Of a DNA stretch of 64,000 bases, positions 35,907-45,384 are shown piece after piece. The DNA comes from Palsa-504 sp963818225 (GTDB taxonomy: Bacteria > Actinomycetota > Actinomycetes > Streptosporangiales > Streptosporangiaceae): NCBI GenBank assembly GCA_963818225.1, contig CAWFRO010000001.1, forward strand, positions 1 to 64,000. Direction: 5' to 3'. A model generated the notes under the pieces. It was given only the letters and a program-made list of their open reading frames with translations, made no database searches and had not been told where the DNA came from. A program made the position numbers and the translations under genes. How positions within the stretch are numbered: the first letter of the stretch is position 1; each line of letters begins with the position of its first letter.

Positions 35907-36290
35907 GTGACTGCCACACCGAGGGCCGTCGAGCTTGTGGAGACCGCCGCGCTAGCGGCTGCGGACAAGCTGGCCGACGGCATTATCGCCTATGACGTGA
36001 GCGAGCAGCTCGTGATCACGGACGCCTTCGTGTTGTGCTCGGCGTCCAACGACCGGCAGGTCCGCGCGATCGTCGACGAGATCGAGCTCCGGATGCGCCA
36101 GGCCGGCGCGGAACTGATCCGCCGCGAGGGCGAGCGCGAGGGCCGCTGGGTCCTGCTCGACTACCTCGACGTCGTAGTGCATGTGCAGCATTCCGAGGAG
36201 CGCACCTATTACGCGCTGGAGCGGATCTGGAAGGACTGCCCGCAGATACCGCTCCCCGAGCTGGTGGTCAACCCCGGGAGGACCCGCTGA
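35907..36290 (+). CDS. rsfS: ribosomal silencing factor RsfS
   Basis: This 127-residue protein binds L14 and blocks subunit joining. The core is IIAYDVSEQLVITDAFVLCS, with GRWVLLDYLDVVVHVQ. The GTG at 35907 begins at the conserved N terminus, although the nearest AAGGAGG is about 13 bases upstream, longer than usual. Its TGA overlaps the next gene. Confidence 0.93.
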   Translation: MTATPRAVELVETAALAAADKLADGIIAYDVSEQLVITDAFVLCSASNDRQVRAIVDEIELRMRQAGAELIRREGEREGRWVLLDYLDVVVHVQHSEERTYYALERIWKDCPQIPLPELVVNPGRTR

Positions 36291-36922
36291 GCGAACGGGT
36301 CCGGCTGGTCCTGCTCCGGCATGGCCAGACGATATGGAACGCCGAGCGGCGGTTCCAGGGCCAAAGCGACATCCCGCTGGACGAGACCGGTCAGGCCCAG
36401 GCTGACCGGGCCGCGCGCCTGCTCGCCGCGCTGCGCCCGGACCTGATCGTCTCCTCGGACCTGAGCCGGGCGGCCGGCACTGCGGCGCCGCTGGCCCGGC
36501 TGACGGGGCTGGAGGTGATCCTCGACAAGGACCTGCGCGAGCGGCAGGGCGGCCGCTGGGAGGGCCTGAACGACGCCGAGATCCGCCAGCGGTTCCCTCA
36601 AGCGCACGCGACCTGGGATCCGCCGGACGGCGAGCTGAGCGTCGCGGTCGCCGACCGGGTCGCCGCCGCGCTGCAGCGCACGGCCGCGGCGGTCGCCGAG
36701 CAGGTGACCAGCCCCGACGGCCTGGCCGTGGTGGTCAGCCACGGCGCCGCGATACGGCTCGGCATGTCCCGGGTGCTCGGCCTGCCGGACGAGCTGTTCG
36801 GCGTGCTCGGGCCGCTGAACAACTGCTCCTGGTCGGTGCTCGCCACCCGCCGCGGCGCCTGGCGGCTGCTGGAGCACAACGCCGGCACGCTGCCCGAGCC
36901 GGTTCTCAGCGACGACCGCTAG
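36287..36922 (+). CDS. histidine phosphatase (phosphoglycerate mutase) family protein
   Basis: The core has LLRHGQT (catalytic His12) and later VVVSHGAAIRLGM. Position after rsfS matches mycobacterial GpgP, glucosyl-3-phosphoglycerate phosphatase, so that activity is plausible but unproven. No ATG, GTG or TTG lies in frame close to the conserved start. A CTG at 36287 overlaps the rsfS stop (CTGA), has GGGAGG six bases upstream and gives 211 residues. I propose it as a non-standard start. Confidence 0.88.
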   Translation: MSERVRLVLLRHGQTIWNAERRFQGQSDIPLDETGQAQADRAARLLAALRPDLIVSSDLSRAAGTAAPLARLTGLEVILDKDLRERQGGRWEGLNDAEIRQRFPQAHATWDPPDGELSVAVADRVAAALQRTAAAVAEQVTSPDGLAVVVSHGAAIRLGMSRVLGLPDELFGVLGPLNNCSWSVLATRRGAWRLLEHNAGTLPEPVLSDDR

Positions 36923-36931
36923 AAAATCGTT

Positions 36932-37719
36932 GTGACCGAACGATCCCGTGCCTCCGTCTCCGTCACCTGGTACGGCCAGTCGGGCTTCCGGCTCTCGGCC
37001 GGGGGCCAGCAGGTCCTGATCGACCCGTTCCTGAGCGATCGCCCCGACCGGAATTACCCGCCGCCCGCCTCGGCGGCGGAGTTCACCGACGTCACGTGGT
37101 GCTGAGCACGCACGAGCACGTGGACCACCTGGACCTGCCGTTCCTGCGCGAGTTCTGCGCGGTCAACGCCCGCGCCCCGATCGTGGTGCCCGCGCCGGTG
37201 ATGACCATCGCGGCCGGGGCCGGGATCGACCGGGCCCGCCTGATCGGCGCGGTTCCCGGGCAGGACCTGAAAGAGGGCAACGTCACCGTGCACCCGATCC
37301 CTGCGCTGCACGGGATCGGCGGCGACCAGCCGGTGACGTATGAGTTCGCCCCGGGCGGCGGCCCGGTCCGGTTCCTGGGCTACCTGGTCGATATCGGCGG
37401 GATCCGCTTCTACCACGCCGGCGACGGGCTGGCGTACCCGGAGCTGCCCGCGACCCTGGCCGCGCTGGCCCCCGACGCAGTGATGCTGCCCATCAACGGC
37501 CGCGACCACATGCGCGAGTCGGCCGGCATCGTCGGCAACATGAACGAGACCGAGGCCGCCTGGCTCTGCGCTCAGGTCGATGCCAGCTACGTGATCCCCA
37601 TGCACTACGACGCCATCAAGGGCAACACGGGCGACCCCGGCCATTTCGCCGACCTGGTCCGCCAGGGTGACAGTGCGGCCGCCGTCCTCATGCCCGCCCC
37701 GGCCGGCCCGTCACCCTGA
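36932..37719 (+). CDS. UlaG-like metallo-beta-lactamase-fold hydrolase, frameshifted as read
   Basis: From the GTG at 36932 one frame reads VTWYGQSGFRLSAGGQQVLI, the family start, but stops at 37103-37105. The rest, beginning VVLSTHEHVDHLDLP with the metal motif HEHVDH, lies in another frame and runs to 37719, with the later ligands in HAGDG and IPMHYDA. Restoring one G at about 37,093 gives TDVDVVLSTHEHVDH and a protein of about 263 residues. The metal-dependent hydrolase role is by family; the substrate is unknown. Confidence 0.85.
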
Positions 37720-37775
37720 CGCTGCCCTAGCCAAGCTCCGCGCCCGCGCTCACCCGCGGGAGACCCGGCCCGGGA

Positions 37776-38744
37776 CTACGGGACGAGCACGGTGCGCGCG
37801 CCCGGCGGCTCCGGCCGGGTCCAGGCCGCCTCCACATCGGCCAAGGGCACCATGTTCGGCGTGACCGTGATCGTGCCGGCCTTGATCTCCTGGACCAGGG
37901 CGGGCAGCTCGGCCCGATAGGCCGCCGGCGAGACCGCGCCCTGGCCGGTGCCCAGGAGCCGCAGGTTCGCCGATCGCAGCGCGACCGAGGGCAGCTCGAT
38001 GTCCGGGCCGGCCACGGCGCCGATCTGGATCCAGTCCACCGCGCGGCTGCGATCTGACCGCGCGCCCAGGAGCGCCATCATGGCGTGCCGGGCCGGCGTG
38101 CTCCACAGGTAGTCCAGGACGATGTCGACCTCGCCGGCGGCCCGGCCCAGCGCCGCGTCCGTCGCGGCCTGGTCGCCGGTCAGCGCGACGACCTCGTCGG
38201 CGCCGAGGGACCGCAGCGCACTGAGCCGCTCGGGATCGCGCCCCGCGCCGACCACGCGCCCCGCGCCGAGTCGCCTGGCCACCTGGACCGCCATCGTTCC
38301 GGCGTTCCCGGTGGCGCCGAGCACCAGGACGCCCTGGCCGGGCCGCAGCGGCACGCGGCGCCGTAGCGCCACCCAAGAGGACATGGCCGGGTTCATGGCC
38401 GCGGCGATCTTCGCGACGTCAACGTCGCCGGGCAGGTCGACGGCGCGCCGCAGGTCCACGACGGCCTTATCGGCCATCGTGCCGATGACATCGTCGTCGG
38501 CCGCGAAGTACAGCCGCCGGCCATCCGGTCGCTGGCCGACGCCGTCGATGCCCGGGATCATGGGCAGCGTCCCGGTGCTGGTGTAGTGGGCCCCGGCGGC
38601 CCCGCTCCGCACGCGCGGGTGCAGGCCGACGGCCAGGACGTCGACCAGGATCTCCTCGGCGCCCGCCGGCTGCGGGACCTCGAACGGCTGGTAGTGCGGC
38701 GGCTCGCCGAACGATGTCACGACGGCGGCATTCATCTTGGCCAT
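37776..38744 (-). CDS. medium-chain zinc-type/quinone oxidoreductase family protein
   Basis: This 322-residue protein has a GroES-like N-terminal domain and a Rossmann domain with VLVLGATGNAGTMAVQVARR. No catalytic or structural zinc cysteines were seen, so it resembles quinone oxidoreductases and uses NADPH by family. The ATG at 38744 follows GAGGAGG; the upstream ATG was rejected. It is divergent from a marR gene with shared operators, so its substrate may be the MarR ligand or a related toxic compound. Confidence 0.85.
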   Translation of the reverse strand: MAKMNAAVVTSFGEPPHYQPFEVPQPAGAEEILVDVLAVGLHPRVRSGAAGAHYTSTGTLPMIPGIDGVGQRPDGRRLYFAADDDVIGTMADKAVVDLRRAVDLPGDVDVAKIAAAMNPAMSSWVALRRRVPLRPGQGVLVLGATGNAGTMAVQVARRLGAGRVVGAGRDPERLSALRSLGADEVVALTGDQAATDAALGRAAGEVDIVLDYLWSTPARHAMMALLGARSDRSRAVDWIQIGAVAGPDIELPSVALRSANLRLLGTGQGAVSPAAYRAELPALVQEIKAGTITVTPNMVPLADVEAAWTRPEPPGARTVLVP

Positions 38745-38775
38745 CCCGGCCTCCTCGCGCTCGCAGGTCAATTAG

Positions 38776-38792
38776 TTGGTGTCACGTACCAA
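38776..38792. promoter_or_regulatory. MarR operator site 1
   Basis: TTGGT-N7-ACCAA, a 17-bp inverted repeat. Its centre lies 22 bp, about two helical turns, from site 2. It lies just downstream of the -10 box of the leftward dehydrogenase promoter. Confidence 0.65.
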
Positions 38793-38819
38793 TTTAGTTG
38801 GTAACACGTACTAAATCAA
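38791..38819 (-). promoter_or_regulatory. candidate promoter of the dehydrogenase gene
   Basis: On the minus strand TTGATT (38819-38814) and TAAATT (38796-38791) are 17 bp apart. The start point would be about 40 nt before the ATG at 38744. Confidence 0.6.
38798..38814. promoter_or_regulatory. MarR operator site 2
   Basis: TTGGT-N7-ACTAA. It covers the -35 hexamer of marR and the space between -35 and -10 of the dehydrogenase gene. Binding would block both promoters. Confidence 0.65.
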
Positions 38820-38826
38820 GTACACT
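38798..38826 (+). promoter_or_regulatory. candidate promoter of marR
   Basis: TTGGTA (38798-38803), a 17-bp spacer and TACACT (38821-38826) are followed after 7 nt by the ATG at 38834, predicting a leaderless mRNA. Confidence 0.65.
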
Positions 38827-38833
38827 GCCGGGC

Positions 38834-39430
38834 ATGGCAGCCCGATCGGCCGGTCCCTCCGCACCGCCCGGTGCGCCCGGGGCGGTGCGCCCCGCCGACG
38901 GGCTGGCCCAGCTCTCCTTCCTGATCCACGGCATGCTCGAGCGCCGGGCCCGCGAGCATGATCTGTCGATCATCCAGACGCGCCTGCTCGGCGTGCTGCG
39001 GGATCGCAGGCCGACGATGAACGAGCTGGCCAGGTTCCTGGACCTGGACAAGTCCAGCGTGACCGGGCTGGTCGACCGGGCCGAGCGCCGCGGCCTGGTC
39101 GAGCGCGTCCCCTCCACCGCGGACCGGCGGGCCGTACTGGTCGCCCTGACCGACCACGGCCGGTCGGTCGTGTCCGGCGCCGCGGCTCTCTTCGAGGCAG
39201 ACGTATCCCTGCTCCTCGAGCGGCTGCCGCCCGCCGACCGCGCCTCGCTGGCCGGCCTGATCAGCCAATTGCTCGTCGCGCACGCCGCAGATCACGGGAT
39301 CGATCTGTTTGCCACCGCCACTGCCGCCGCGGGCACCGCCACCCCGGGCACCGCCACCCCGGGCACCACCGCCGGCACTGCCACCGCCGGCGATCCCGGT
39401 GTCGGCTCCCCGCCCCCGAGCCGCCGCTGA
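38834..39430 (+). CDS. MarR family transcriptional regulator
   Basis: This 198-residue protein has the MarR winged helix: LGVLRDRRPTMNELARFLDL, DKSSVTGLVDRAERRGLVER and the wing TADRRAVLVALTDHG. The C-terminal 45 residues are a low-complexity Ala/Thr/Gly/Pro tail with short repeats, unusual for the family. The ATG at 38834 fits the leaderless promoter. It probably represses itself and the divergent dehydrogenase through the two operators between them. Confidence 0.9.
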   Translation: MAARSAGPSAPPGAPGAVRPADGLAQLSFLIHGMLERRAREHDLSIIQTRLLGVLRDRRPTMNELARFLDLDKSSVTGLVDRAERRGLVERVPSTADRRAVLVALTDHGRSVVSGAAALFEADVSLLLERLPPADRASLAGLISQLLVAHAADHGIDLFATATAAAGTATPGTATPGTTAGTATAGDPGVGSPPPSRR

Positions 39431-39583
39431 TCCCGGCCTGCGACCCGATCCGGCATGGCCGGGCTCTTGACTCGCCCCGGCGTACGGGGGTTCGCTCGGT
39501 ATAGGGCGACGCGCGGTCGGGTCCCCTCCCCCCGGTGACGGCCGCCGCGCGCTGCCGCCGACCGCTAGCTGGACAGGTGACCA

Positions 39584-40796
39584 ATGCAGGCTCTGGACCA
39601 GATCCGCGTGGTCGAGATCGGGCCGGGTGTGGCGATCTCGTTCGCCGGGAAGCTCTTCGCCGACTTCGGCGCCGACGTCATCAAGGTCGAGGAGCCGGAC
39701 GGCGACCCCAGCCGCCGGTCGGGGCCGTTCCCGGCCGACCAGCCGGACCCGGAGCGAAGCGCCGCCTTCGGCTTCTTCAACCGCAACAAGCGCGGCGTGA
39801 CGCTCGCTGCCGCCGCCGCGGCGATACCGCCGCCGCGGGGACCGCGCGCTGCTGGCCGACCTGGCCGCCACCGCCGACCTCGTCCTTGCCGCCCTGTCCC
39901 TGCGTGAGCTGGCCGACCTGGGCCTGAGCCTCGATGCGCTGGCCGCCCGCCACCCCGGCATCGTGCTGGCCAGCCTGACCCCCTGGGGGGAGGACGGGCC
40001 GTACGCCGGGTTCGCCGCGACGCAGCTCGTGGCCGACGCGATCGCGGGGCCGGTCAGCGCCAGCGGCACGCCGCCGCGCCCGCCGCTGTCCAAGCCCATG
40101 AACCTGATCGCGGCCCAGGTCGGCAACGCACTGGCGTCAGCGTCGCTGGCCGCCGTGCTGGCGTCCCGCCGCAGCGGGGAAGCGCAGCTGGTCCAGGTGT
40201 CCGCGACCGACATGCTGATGACGCAGATGGACCGGCGGGCCATGGGCCTGCTCGGCTACCAGCTCACCGGCGACATCACCGAGCGCCCGTTCGGCAAGGC
40301 CAGGGCGACCCCGCTGCCCCGCGGCCGCCACCAGTGCCGGGACGGCCTGGTGGAGATCGTGACGGCGCCCCCCTGGGTGCCCCGCATGCTCGCCACGCTG
40401 GATAATCCCGAGCTCACCGGCTACTTCGCCGAGCATCCCGACGCAGCGGTCCGGCCCGAGACGGCCGAACGGATCGAGCCGGTGCTGCGCGCCTGGCTGT
40501 CCGCCCGCACCAGGACCGAGTGCTTCGAGGACGCCACGCTGGCGCACGGCTGGCCGGTCTTTCCCGTCTACCCGCCGCACGACGTGGTGAACAGCCCGAA
40601 CTTCACCGACCGCGGCTGCTTTGTCGAGTTCGACCACCCGGTGGCCGGCCGACAGCGGCAGCTCGGCCCGCCGTGGCGGATGGCCGAGGGCGGCTTCGAG
40701 GTACGCCGCGCCGCCCCGGTCCTCGGCCAGCACAACGAGGAGATCCTCGAGGCCGAGCTGGGCCGGGAGGCCGCGGCCGCGGTGGAGGTGATCTGA
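39584..40796 (+). CDS. CaiB/BaiF family III CoA-transferase, frameshifted as read
   Basis: The frame from the ATG at 39584 encodes IRVVEIGPGVAISFAGKLFA and FGADVIKVEEPDGDPSRRSG, the family N terminus, ending GFFNRNKRGVTL. After about 39,800 the sequence continues in another frame with ALLADLAATADLVLAA and runs to 40796. One extra base in the GCC/GCG repeat tract 39,805-39,840 explains it. The corrected length is about 404 residues. The catalytic Asp would be expected shortly after the break; I cannot place it. It adjoins a second CaiB-type gene. Confidence 0.82.
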
Positions 40797-42104
40797 ATGG
40801 CGGAGCTTCCGCTCGCAGGCGTGCGCGTGGTGGACCTGACGGTGGTCTGGTCCGGCCCGACGGCCACCCGCCTGATGGCCGCCCTCGGGGCCGAGGTCAT
40901 CAAGCCGGAGTCGATCAAGTACTACCCGCGTACGACCAGGGGGCAGCTGCCCTACCCGCCGCCGGAGCAGATCGCGGCGGCCCAGGGCCTGGCCGCCGCC
41001 TACCCCGGCAAGGACCCGGGACCTGACCCCTACAACCGGTACGGCTCGTTCCTGCTCGTCCAGCAGGGCAAGCTGAGCTGCACCATGGAGCTCAGCGATC
41101 CCCAGGGCCGGGAGGCGTTCAACCGCCTGATCGCCTGCAGCGACGTGCTGGTGGAGAACAATTCCCTGGCGCTGAGCTCAACCCTCGGGCTGGACTGGGA
41201 CGAGCTCAGCGCGATCAATCCCCGCCTGATCCTGGTCAAGATGACGCCGATGGGCCTGACCGGGCCGTACGCGCGGGCCATCGGCTTCGGCGCGCAGTTC
41301 GAGTCCATCACCGGGATGGCCTGGCTGCGCGGCCACCCGGACGCGCCACCGGACGAAGTCGACGCGACGTATCACATGGACGACGTGGCGCCGCAGGGCG
41401 TGCTGTTCGCCGTGATGGCCGCGCTGATGCTGCGGGAGCGGACCGGGCGCGGGCAGCTCATCGAGTTCCCGCAGGCCGAGTACCTGATGCAGGGGCTGGG
41501 TGACGTGTTCCTCGCCGCGACGCAGGAGGACGGGCGGCAGTTCGGGCCCCAGGGCAACCGCGACCTGACCATGGTGCAGGGCATCTACCCCTGCCAGGGC
41601 GACGACCAGTGGATCGCGATCAGCCTGCGCGATGACCAGGACTGGGCGGCGCTGGTCGCCGCGGCCGGGCATCCCGACTGGGCCGGGGCGGAGCGCTTCG
41701 CGACCGCGGCCTCCCGCCGGCAGCACCAGGACGCCCTGGACGCCCTGATCGCGGACTGGACGGCGCCGCAGGACAAGCAGGACCTGTTCCGCAAGCTGCA
41801 GGCCGCGGGCCTCCCGGCGGCCCCGGTCTATAACGAGGCGGACGCCTATGCCGACCCGCACTTCCAGGCGCGCGGCGTCTTCGTCCCGGTGCCGCATCCC
41901 AGCGCCGGAACGTATGACTATCCGGGCCTGTGGGCCCGCTGGTCGGCCCTGGACCCCCGGTTGGGCGTGCCCGCACCGCTGCTCGGCGAGCACAACGAGT
42001 ACGTGTACACCGAGCTGCTGGGCTACTCCGCCGAGGAGTACCAGCAGATGGTGGACGCCGGGCTGATCGGCACCAGCTACCCCCGCCCGGCCGGGGGCAG
42101 CTGA
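40797..42104 (+). CDS. CaiB/BaiF family III CoA-transferase
   Basis: This 435-residue intact family III CoA-transferase moves CoA between acids. The N terminus reads VRVVDLTVVWSGPTATRLMA, then LGAEVIKPESIKY, with SDVLVENNS and the GPYARAIGFGAQFESITGMA region. The ATG follows the stop of the first CoA-transferase directly, so the two are co-transcribed and might form a hetero-oligomer. The tandem arrangement near acyl-CoA dehydrogenases and SDRs suggests catabolism of an unusual acid. Confidence 0.9.
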   Translation: MAELPLAGVRVVDLTVVWSGPTATRLMAALGAEVIKPESIKYYPRTTRGQLPYPPPEQIAAAQGLAAAYPGKDPGPDPYNRYGSFLLVQQGKLSCTMELSDPQGREAFNRLIACSDVLVENNSLALSSTLGLDWDELSAINPRLILVKMTPMGLTGPYARAIGFGAQFESITGMAWLRGHPDAPPDEVDATYHMDDVAPQGVLFAVMAALMLRERTGRGQLIEFPQAEYLMQGLGDVFLAATQEDGRQFGPQGNRDLTMVQGIYPCQGDDQWIAISLRDDQDWAALVAAAGHPDWAGAERFATAASRRQHQDALDALIADWTAPQDKQDLFRKLQAAGLPAAPVYNEADAYADPHFQARGVFVPVPHPSAGTYDYPGLWARWSALDPRLGVPAPLLGEHNEYVYTELLGYSAEEYQQMVDAGLIGTSYPRPAGGS

Positions 42105-42126
42105 CCGGCACCAGACACCGCGCTTG

Positions 42127-42994
42127 CTACCGATTGGCGACGGCGGTGGTGGCGATGAAGCCGAGCGGGCCCGCCACATCGTGCGCCACGGCCTCGCCGA
42201 CGCCCACGCCGCGCTCACTGATGTGCCCGTAGGGCTGGATACCGAGGTACTCACCCTGCGGTTCGCGGCCCAGGTACACGGTGTAGTCGGCGTTGATGAA
42301 GGGCAGCCCGCGGTCCGAGGAGTTGGTCTGCGGGCTGGCCAGATCCGCGGCCATGGCGACCCGCACGAGCGGGGTGAGCTCCTCGCCCGCGATCAGCGGG
42401 TAGACGTCCCGGACCCACACGCCGCCCGACCGCGGGCCTGATGGTCCGGCCGACCGCCCAGGCCTGCCAGGGCGCGATCCAGCGCCGGCTCGCGTCCCGG
42501 CCCAGGCCCCGCCCGTCCGTCCCGCTGGGCAGCGACCCCAGCTCCGGGCCCGGGGCCGGGGCCGCCCAGCCCGGGGTCTGCCGGAACGTGCCCTCGGGCT
42601 GCTCGGAGCGGCGCAGCAGCACGACCTTGCCCTGCCCGATCGGGCCCTGGTCCTGCTCGACGGTGACTTCGAGCACCGTGATGCGCCGCCCGGCCCGGAT
42701 GGTCCTGGCGCTGACCCGCACCGGGACCAGGGGAGCGGACCGGAACATGTCGATGGTCAGCCGCGTGCAGATCAGATCGGGATCCTCGGCCCGCGCCCGC
42801 TCGACGGCCCGGGCCGTCAGGCCCCCGATGAGGCGGCCGTGCAGGACCTGGCCCCACGGGCTCGACGAGAGCTGCGTAGGGATCAGGTCATCGCCGTCGG
42901 CATGGAAGAACCCCTCACCGGTTCCGGAAGCTGGGGCCGCGGCGGAGTCGGCGAGGGGTGACGGGTTCGGATTGACGGTGGGCTCGGCAGTCAT
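42127..42994 (-). CDS. acyl-CoA thioesterase-like double hot-dog protein, frameshifted as read
   Basis: From the ATG at 42994 the first hot-dog half is clear (HGRLIGGLTARAVERARAED, then RLTIDMFRSAPLVPVRVSAR). The frame then drifts after GRTIRPAVG, while VWVRDVYPLIAGEELTPLVR and the second half, with YTVYLGREPQGEYLGIQPYG, lie in the next frame to 42127. One extra G in GTCGGGCGG (about 42,435) would explain the break. The corrected protein is about 288 residues. The family suggests hydrolysis of acyl-CoA; the substrate is unknown. Confidence 0.8.
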
Positions 42995-43086
42995 GCGCCT
43001 CGTTCCTGGCGGTTGGGGGTGGTCCCGATTCTAGACCGGCCGGTCCGCCCGCCGCCGCGTATGCCGAGCCCTGCCCTCACGCCCTC

Positions 43087-43156
43087 CCACTGCGCACAGG
43101 CCCAGCTGCTGCACAGGCCCACTGCCCACAGGCCCGCTGCTTACAGGGCCCTGGCC
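43087..43156. repeat. degenerate 15-17 bp tandem repeat starting at an SDR stop codon
   Basis: On the minus strand four units begin GGGCC(C)TGT. The first contains the TAA stop of the SDR gene and the others follow downstream. On the plus strand CACAGGCCC is seen at 43095, 43112 and 43127. Confidence 0.7.
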
Positions 43157-43944
43157 TCGACCAGCTCCTGGTCGTAGACGATGTTGCCGGTGAACGCGTC
43201 GGTCGGCTGCTCGCAGATCCACACCGCCGCCTTGCCCATCCCGTCGGCGGTCTCGAAGTCCAGGTCGGGGTTCTCCCGGTCGTTCTGCGCGAAGATGAGC
43301 CCCGGCGTCCTGACCCCGCCCGCCGGGGACAGCACGTTGACCGAGATGTTGTCCGTCGCCAGGGCCATCGCCTGCCGCTGGCTGAAGTGCTCGAGGAACG
43401 ACTTCTCCGGCCCGTAGAAGATGTCGAAGCCCATCGGCTGCCGGTCCGGGTCATACGGGCCCGGCCCGGGGTACGTCGAGCCGCGCGAGGACAGGTTGAG
43501 GATGTGGCCGCCGCCCGCCGCCCGTATGTGCGGGATCGCCTCCCGCATCGTCAGGATCGGCCCGCGCAGGTTGACCTGCCAGGTCAGCTCGATGTGCCGC
43601 GGCTGGACCGACTCCAGCGAGCCGGGCACGAAGATGGCCGCGTTGTTGACCAGGATGTCGAGCTGGCCGTAGACCTCGACCACCTTGGCCACCGCCGCCG
43701 CGATGCTGTCCGGATCCCGCAGGTTCATCAGCACCGGGGTCGCCTCGCCGCCGCGGCCGATGATGTCCTCGGTCACCGAGTGGATGGTGCCGGGCAGCCG
43801 CGGGTCGGACTGCACCTCGGTGCGGGCGGCGACGCCGACCTTCGCGCCCGCGGCCGCCAGGTACCGCGCGATATCCGCGCCGATGCCGCGGCTGGCCCCG
43901 GCGACCAGCGCCACCTTGCCCGAAAGCGATCCTTGCTGGGCCAC
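43141..43944 (-). CDS. short-chain dehydrogenase/reductase
   Basis: This 267-residue protein has a Rossmann fold with cofactor loop GASRGIG and NNAAIFVPGS. The catalytic serine is in LNLSSRGS and the catalytic Tyr/Lys pair in YGPEK. The longer spacing between the serine and YGPEK is atypical. The GTG at 43944 has AAGGAGG seven bases upstream; an upstream start was rejected. It is related to the SDR at 49861 in the PLPGTI-type insert, so both probably share a substrate class. Confidence 0.85.
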   Translation of the reverse strand: MAQQGSLSGKVALVAGASRGIGADIARYLAAAGAKVGVAARTEVQSDPRLPGTIHSVTEDIIGRGGEATPVLMNLRDPDSIAAAVAKVVEVYGQLDILVNNAAIFVPGSLESVQPRHIELTWQVNLRGPILTMREAIPHIRAAGGGHILNLSSRGSTYPGPGPYDPDRQPMGFDIFYGPEKSFLEHFSQRQAMALATDNISVNVLSPAGGVRTPGLIFAQNDRENPDLDFETADGMGKAAVWICEQPTDAFTGNIVYDQELVEARAL

Positions 43945-44159
43945 CGCTGCCTCCTTGAAGAAGATGGCTGGTCGTGCACGTCCGCGTGCCAGTATCGCCC
44001 TGGCCGCCTCCCGGCGCAAGACTTAGCCCGGCCCCCGCCCCGCACTTCGCCGGCCCCACCCACGCGCCGTGCCGGTTAGCCAGGGCCATCCGGTACCCCG
44101 GCGAGACCGATCCGCCTCCCCCGACGGCCAGGACGGCGCCGGAGTTCTAGGCTTCCGGC

Positions 44160-45383
44160 GTGACGTCATTTCCCGTTCCCGACCCCGCCGCCACCCCGGT
44201 TCCCGGTGCCGCCGCCACTCCTGCTCCCGGTGCCGCCACCCGGGCCCCGGCTTTGCCTCCTGGCCGCCCGGTCCGGGTCGGCATCATCGGCCTCAGCGCG
44301 TCCGGCGGCTGGGCGGCCCGGGCCCACGTGCCGGCGCTCCGGGCGCTGGCGGGATACCGGCAGGGATTCGAGCTGCGTGCGCTGGCCGCCAGTTCGCCGG
44401 TGAAGGCGGCCGCCGCCGCGCAGGCCTACGACGTCCCGCTGGCCTTCGGTACGCCGGGGGAGCTGGCCGCCTGCGACGAGGTCGACCTGGTTGTTGTCTC
44501 CGTCCGCCTCCCGCACCACGGCGAGCTCGTCCGTGCCGCCATCGATGCGGGCAAGCCGGTGCTGTGCGAGTGGCCGCTGGGCCGGGACCTCGCCGAGGCA
44601 CGCGACCTGGCCGCCGGCGCCCGCGCCCGGGGGCTGCTCACCGCGGTCGGACTGCAGGCGCGCTCGGCCCCGGCCGTCCGCTACGTCGCGGACCTCATCG
44701 CGCAGGGTTACGCCGGGGAGGTGCTGTCGGCCACCCTGGTCGGCTCCGGCGGAAGCTGGGGCGCGACCATCCCGGCCGCGGGCGCCCGCTACCTCGCCGA
44801 CCCGGCGGCCGGCGCGACGATGCTGACCATTCCGTTCGGTCACACCGTCGACGGGCTCGCGCTGGCACTGGGCGAGCCCGCGGTGCAGCACGCCACCCTG
44901 GCCACCCGCCGCCCCATGGTGCTGGATGCCGAAAGCGGCGACATGGTCCCCATGACGGCCGCCGACCAGATCGCCGTGACCGCCGCCCTGCCCGGTGGCG
45001 CGGTGCTGTCGGCCCATTACCGCGGCGGGCTCAGCCGCGGCACCAACCTGCGCTGGGAGATCAACGGCACCGAGGGTGACCTCGTCATCGAGGCTCCCCG
45101 GGGCCACCTGCAGATGGCGCTCCCCGCCGTGTCCGGCGGACACGGCGCGGACCGGGAGCTTTCCCCGCTTGAGGTGCCGGCCTCGTATCATCGCGTGCCC
45201 GCCCTCGACGGTGACCGGGCCGGGCCGGCCTACAACGTCGCCCACGCCTACGCTCAGCTGCTCGATGACGTCGCCTCCGGCACTGCGCTGGTGCCCGACT
45301 TCGACCACGCGGCCCGCCGCCACCAGATGCTGCAGTCGATCCTCGATGCCGCCGGCCAGCCCTGGCTTTCCCGCGGCGCCTGA
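44160..45383 (+). CDS. Gfo/Idh/MocA family oxidoreductase
   Basis: This 407-residue protein begins with a Pro/Ala-rich lead. The Rossmann domain RVGIIGLSASGGWAARAHVP follows, then the motif CEWPL (the EKP-type loop with Trp in place of Lys) and a C-terminal alpha/beta domain (HTVDGLALALG, RWEINGTEGDLVIEA). The missing Lys may alter catalysis, but such variants exist. The substrate is unknown. A GTG at 44160 gives the longest credible protein; the conserved part starts about 38 residues later. The next gene starts one base after the stop. Confidence 0.82.
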   Translation: MTSFPVPDPAATPVPGAAATPAPGAATRAPALPPGRPVRVGIIGLSASGGWAARAHVPALRALAGYRQGFELRALAASSPVKAAAAAQAYDVPLAFGTPGELAACDEVDLVVVSVRLPHHGELVRAAIDAGKPVLCEWPLGRDLAEARDLAAGARARGLLTAVGLQARSAPAVRYVADLIAQGYAGEVLSATLVGSGGSWGATIPAAGARYLADPAAGATMLTIPFGHTVDGLALALGEPAVQHATLATRRPMVLDAESGDMVPMTAADQIAVTAALPGGAVLSAHYRGGLSRGTNLRWEINGTEGDLVIEAPRGHLQMALPAVSGGHGADRELSPLEVPASYHRVPALDGDRAGPAYNVAHAYAQLLDDVASGTALVPDFDHAARRHQMLQSILDAAGQPWLSRGA

Positions 45384-45384
45384 G

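Noticed and set aside
43385..44086. Plus-strand ORFs opposite the SDR at 43141-43944
   Set aside because: They are shadows of a complete SDR with intact Rossmann and YxxxK motifs.
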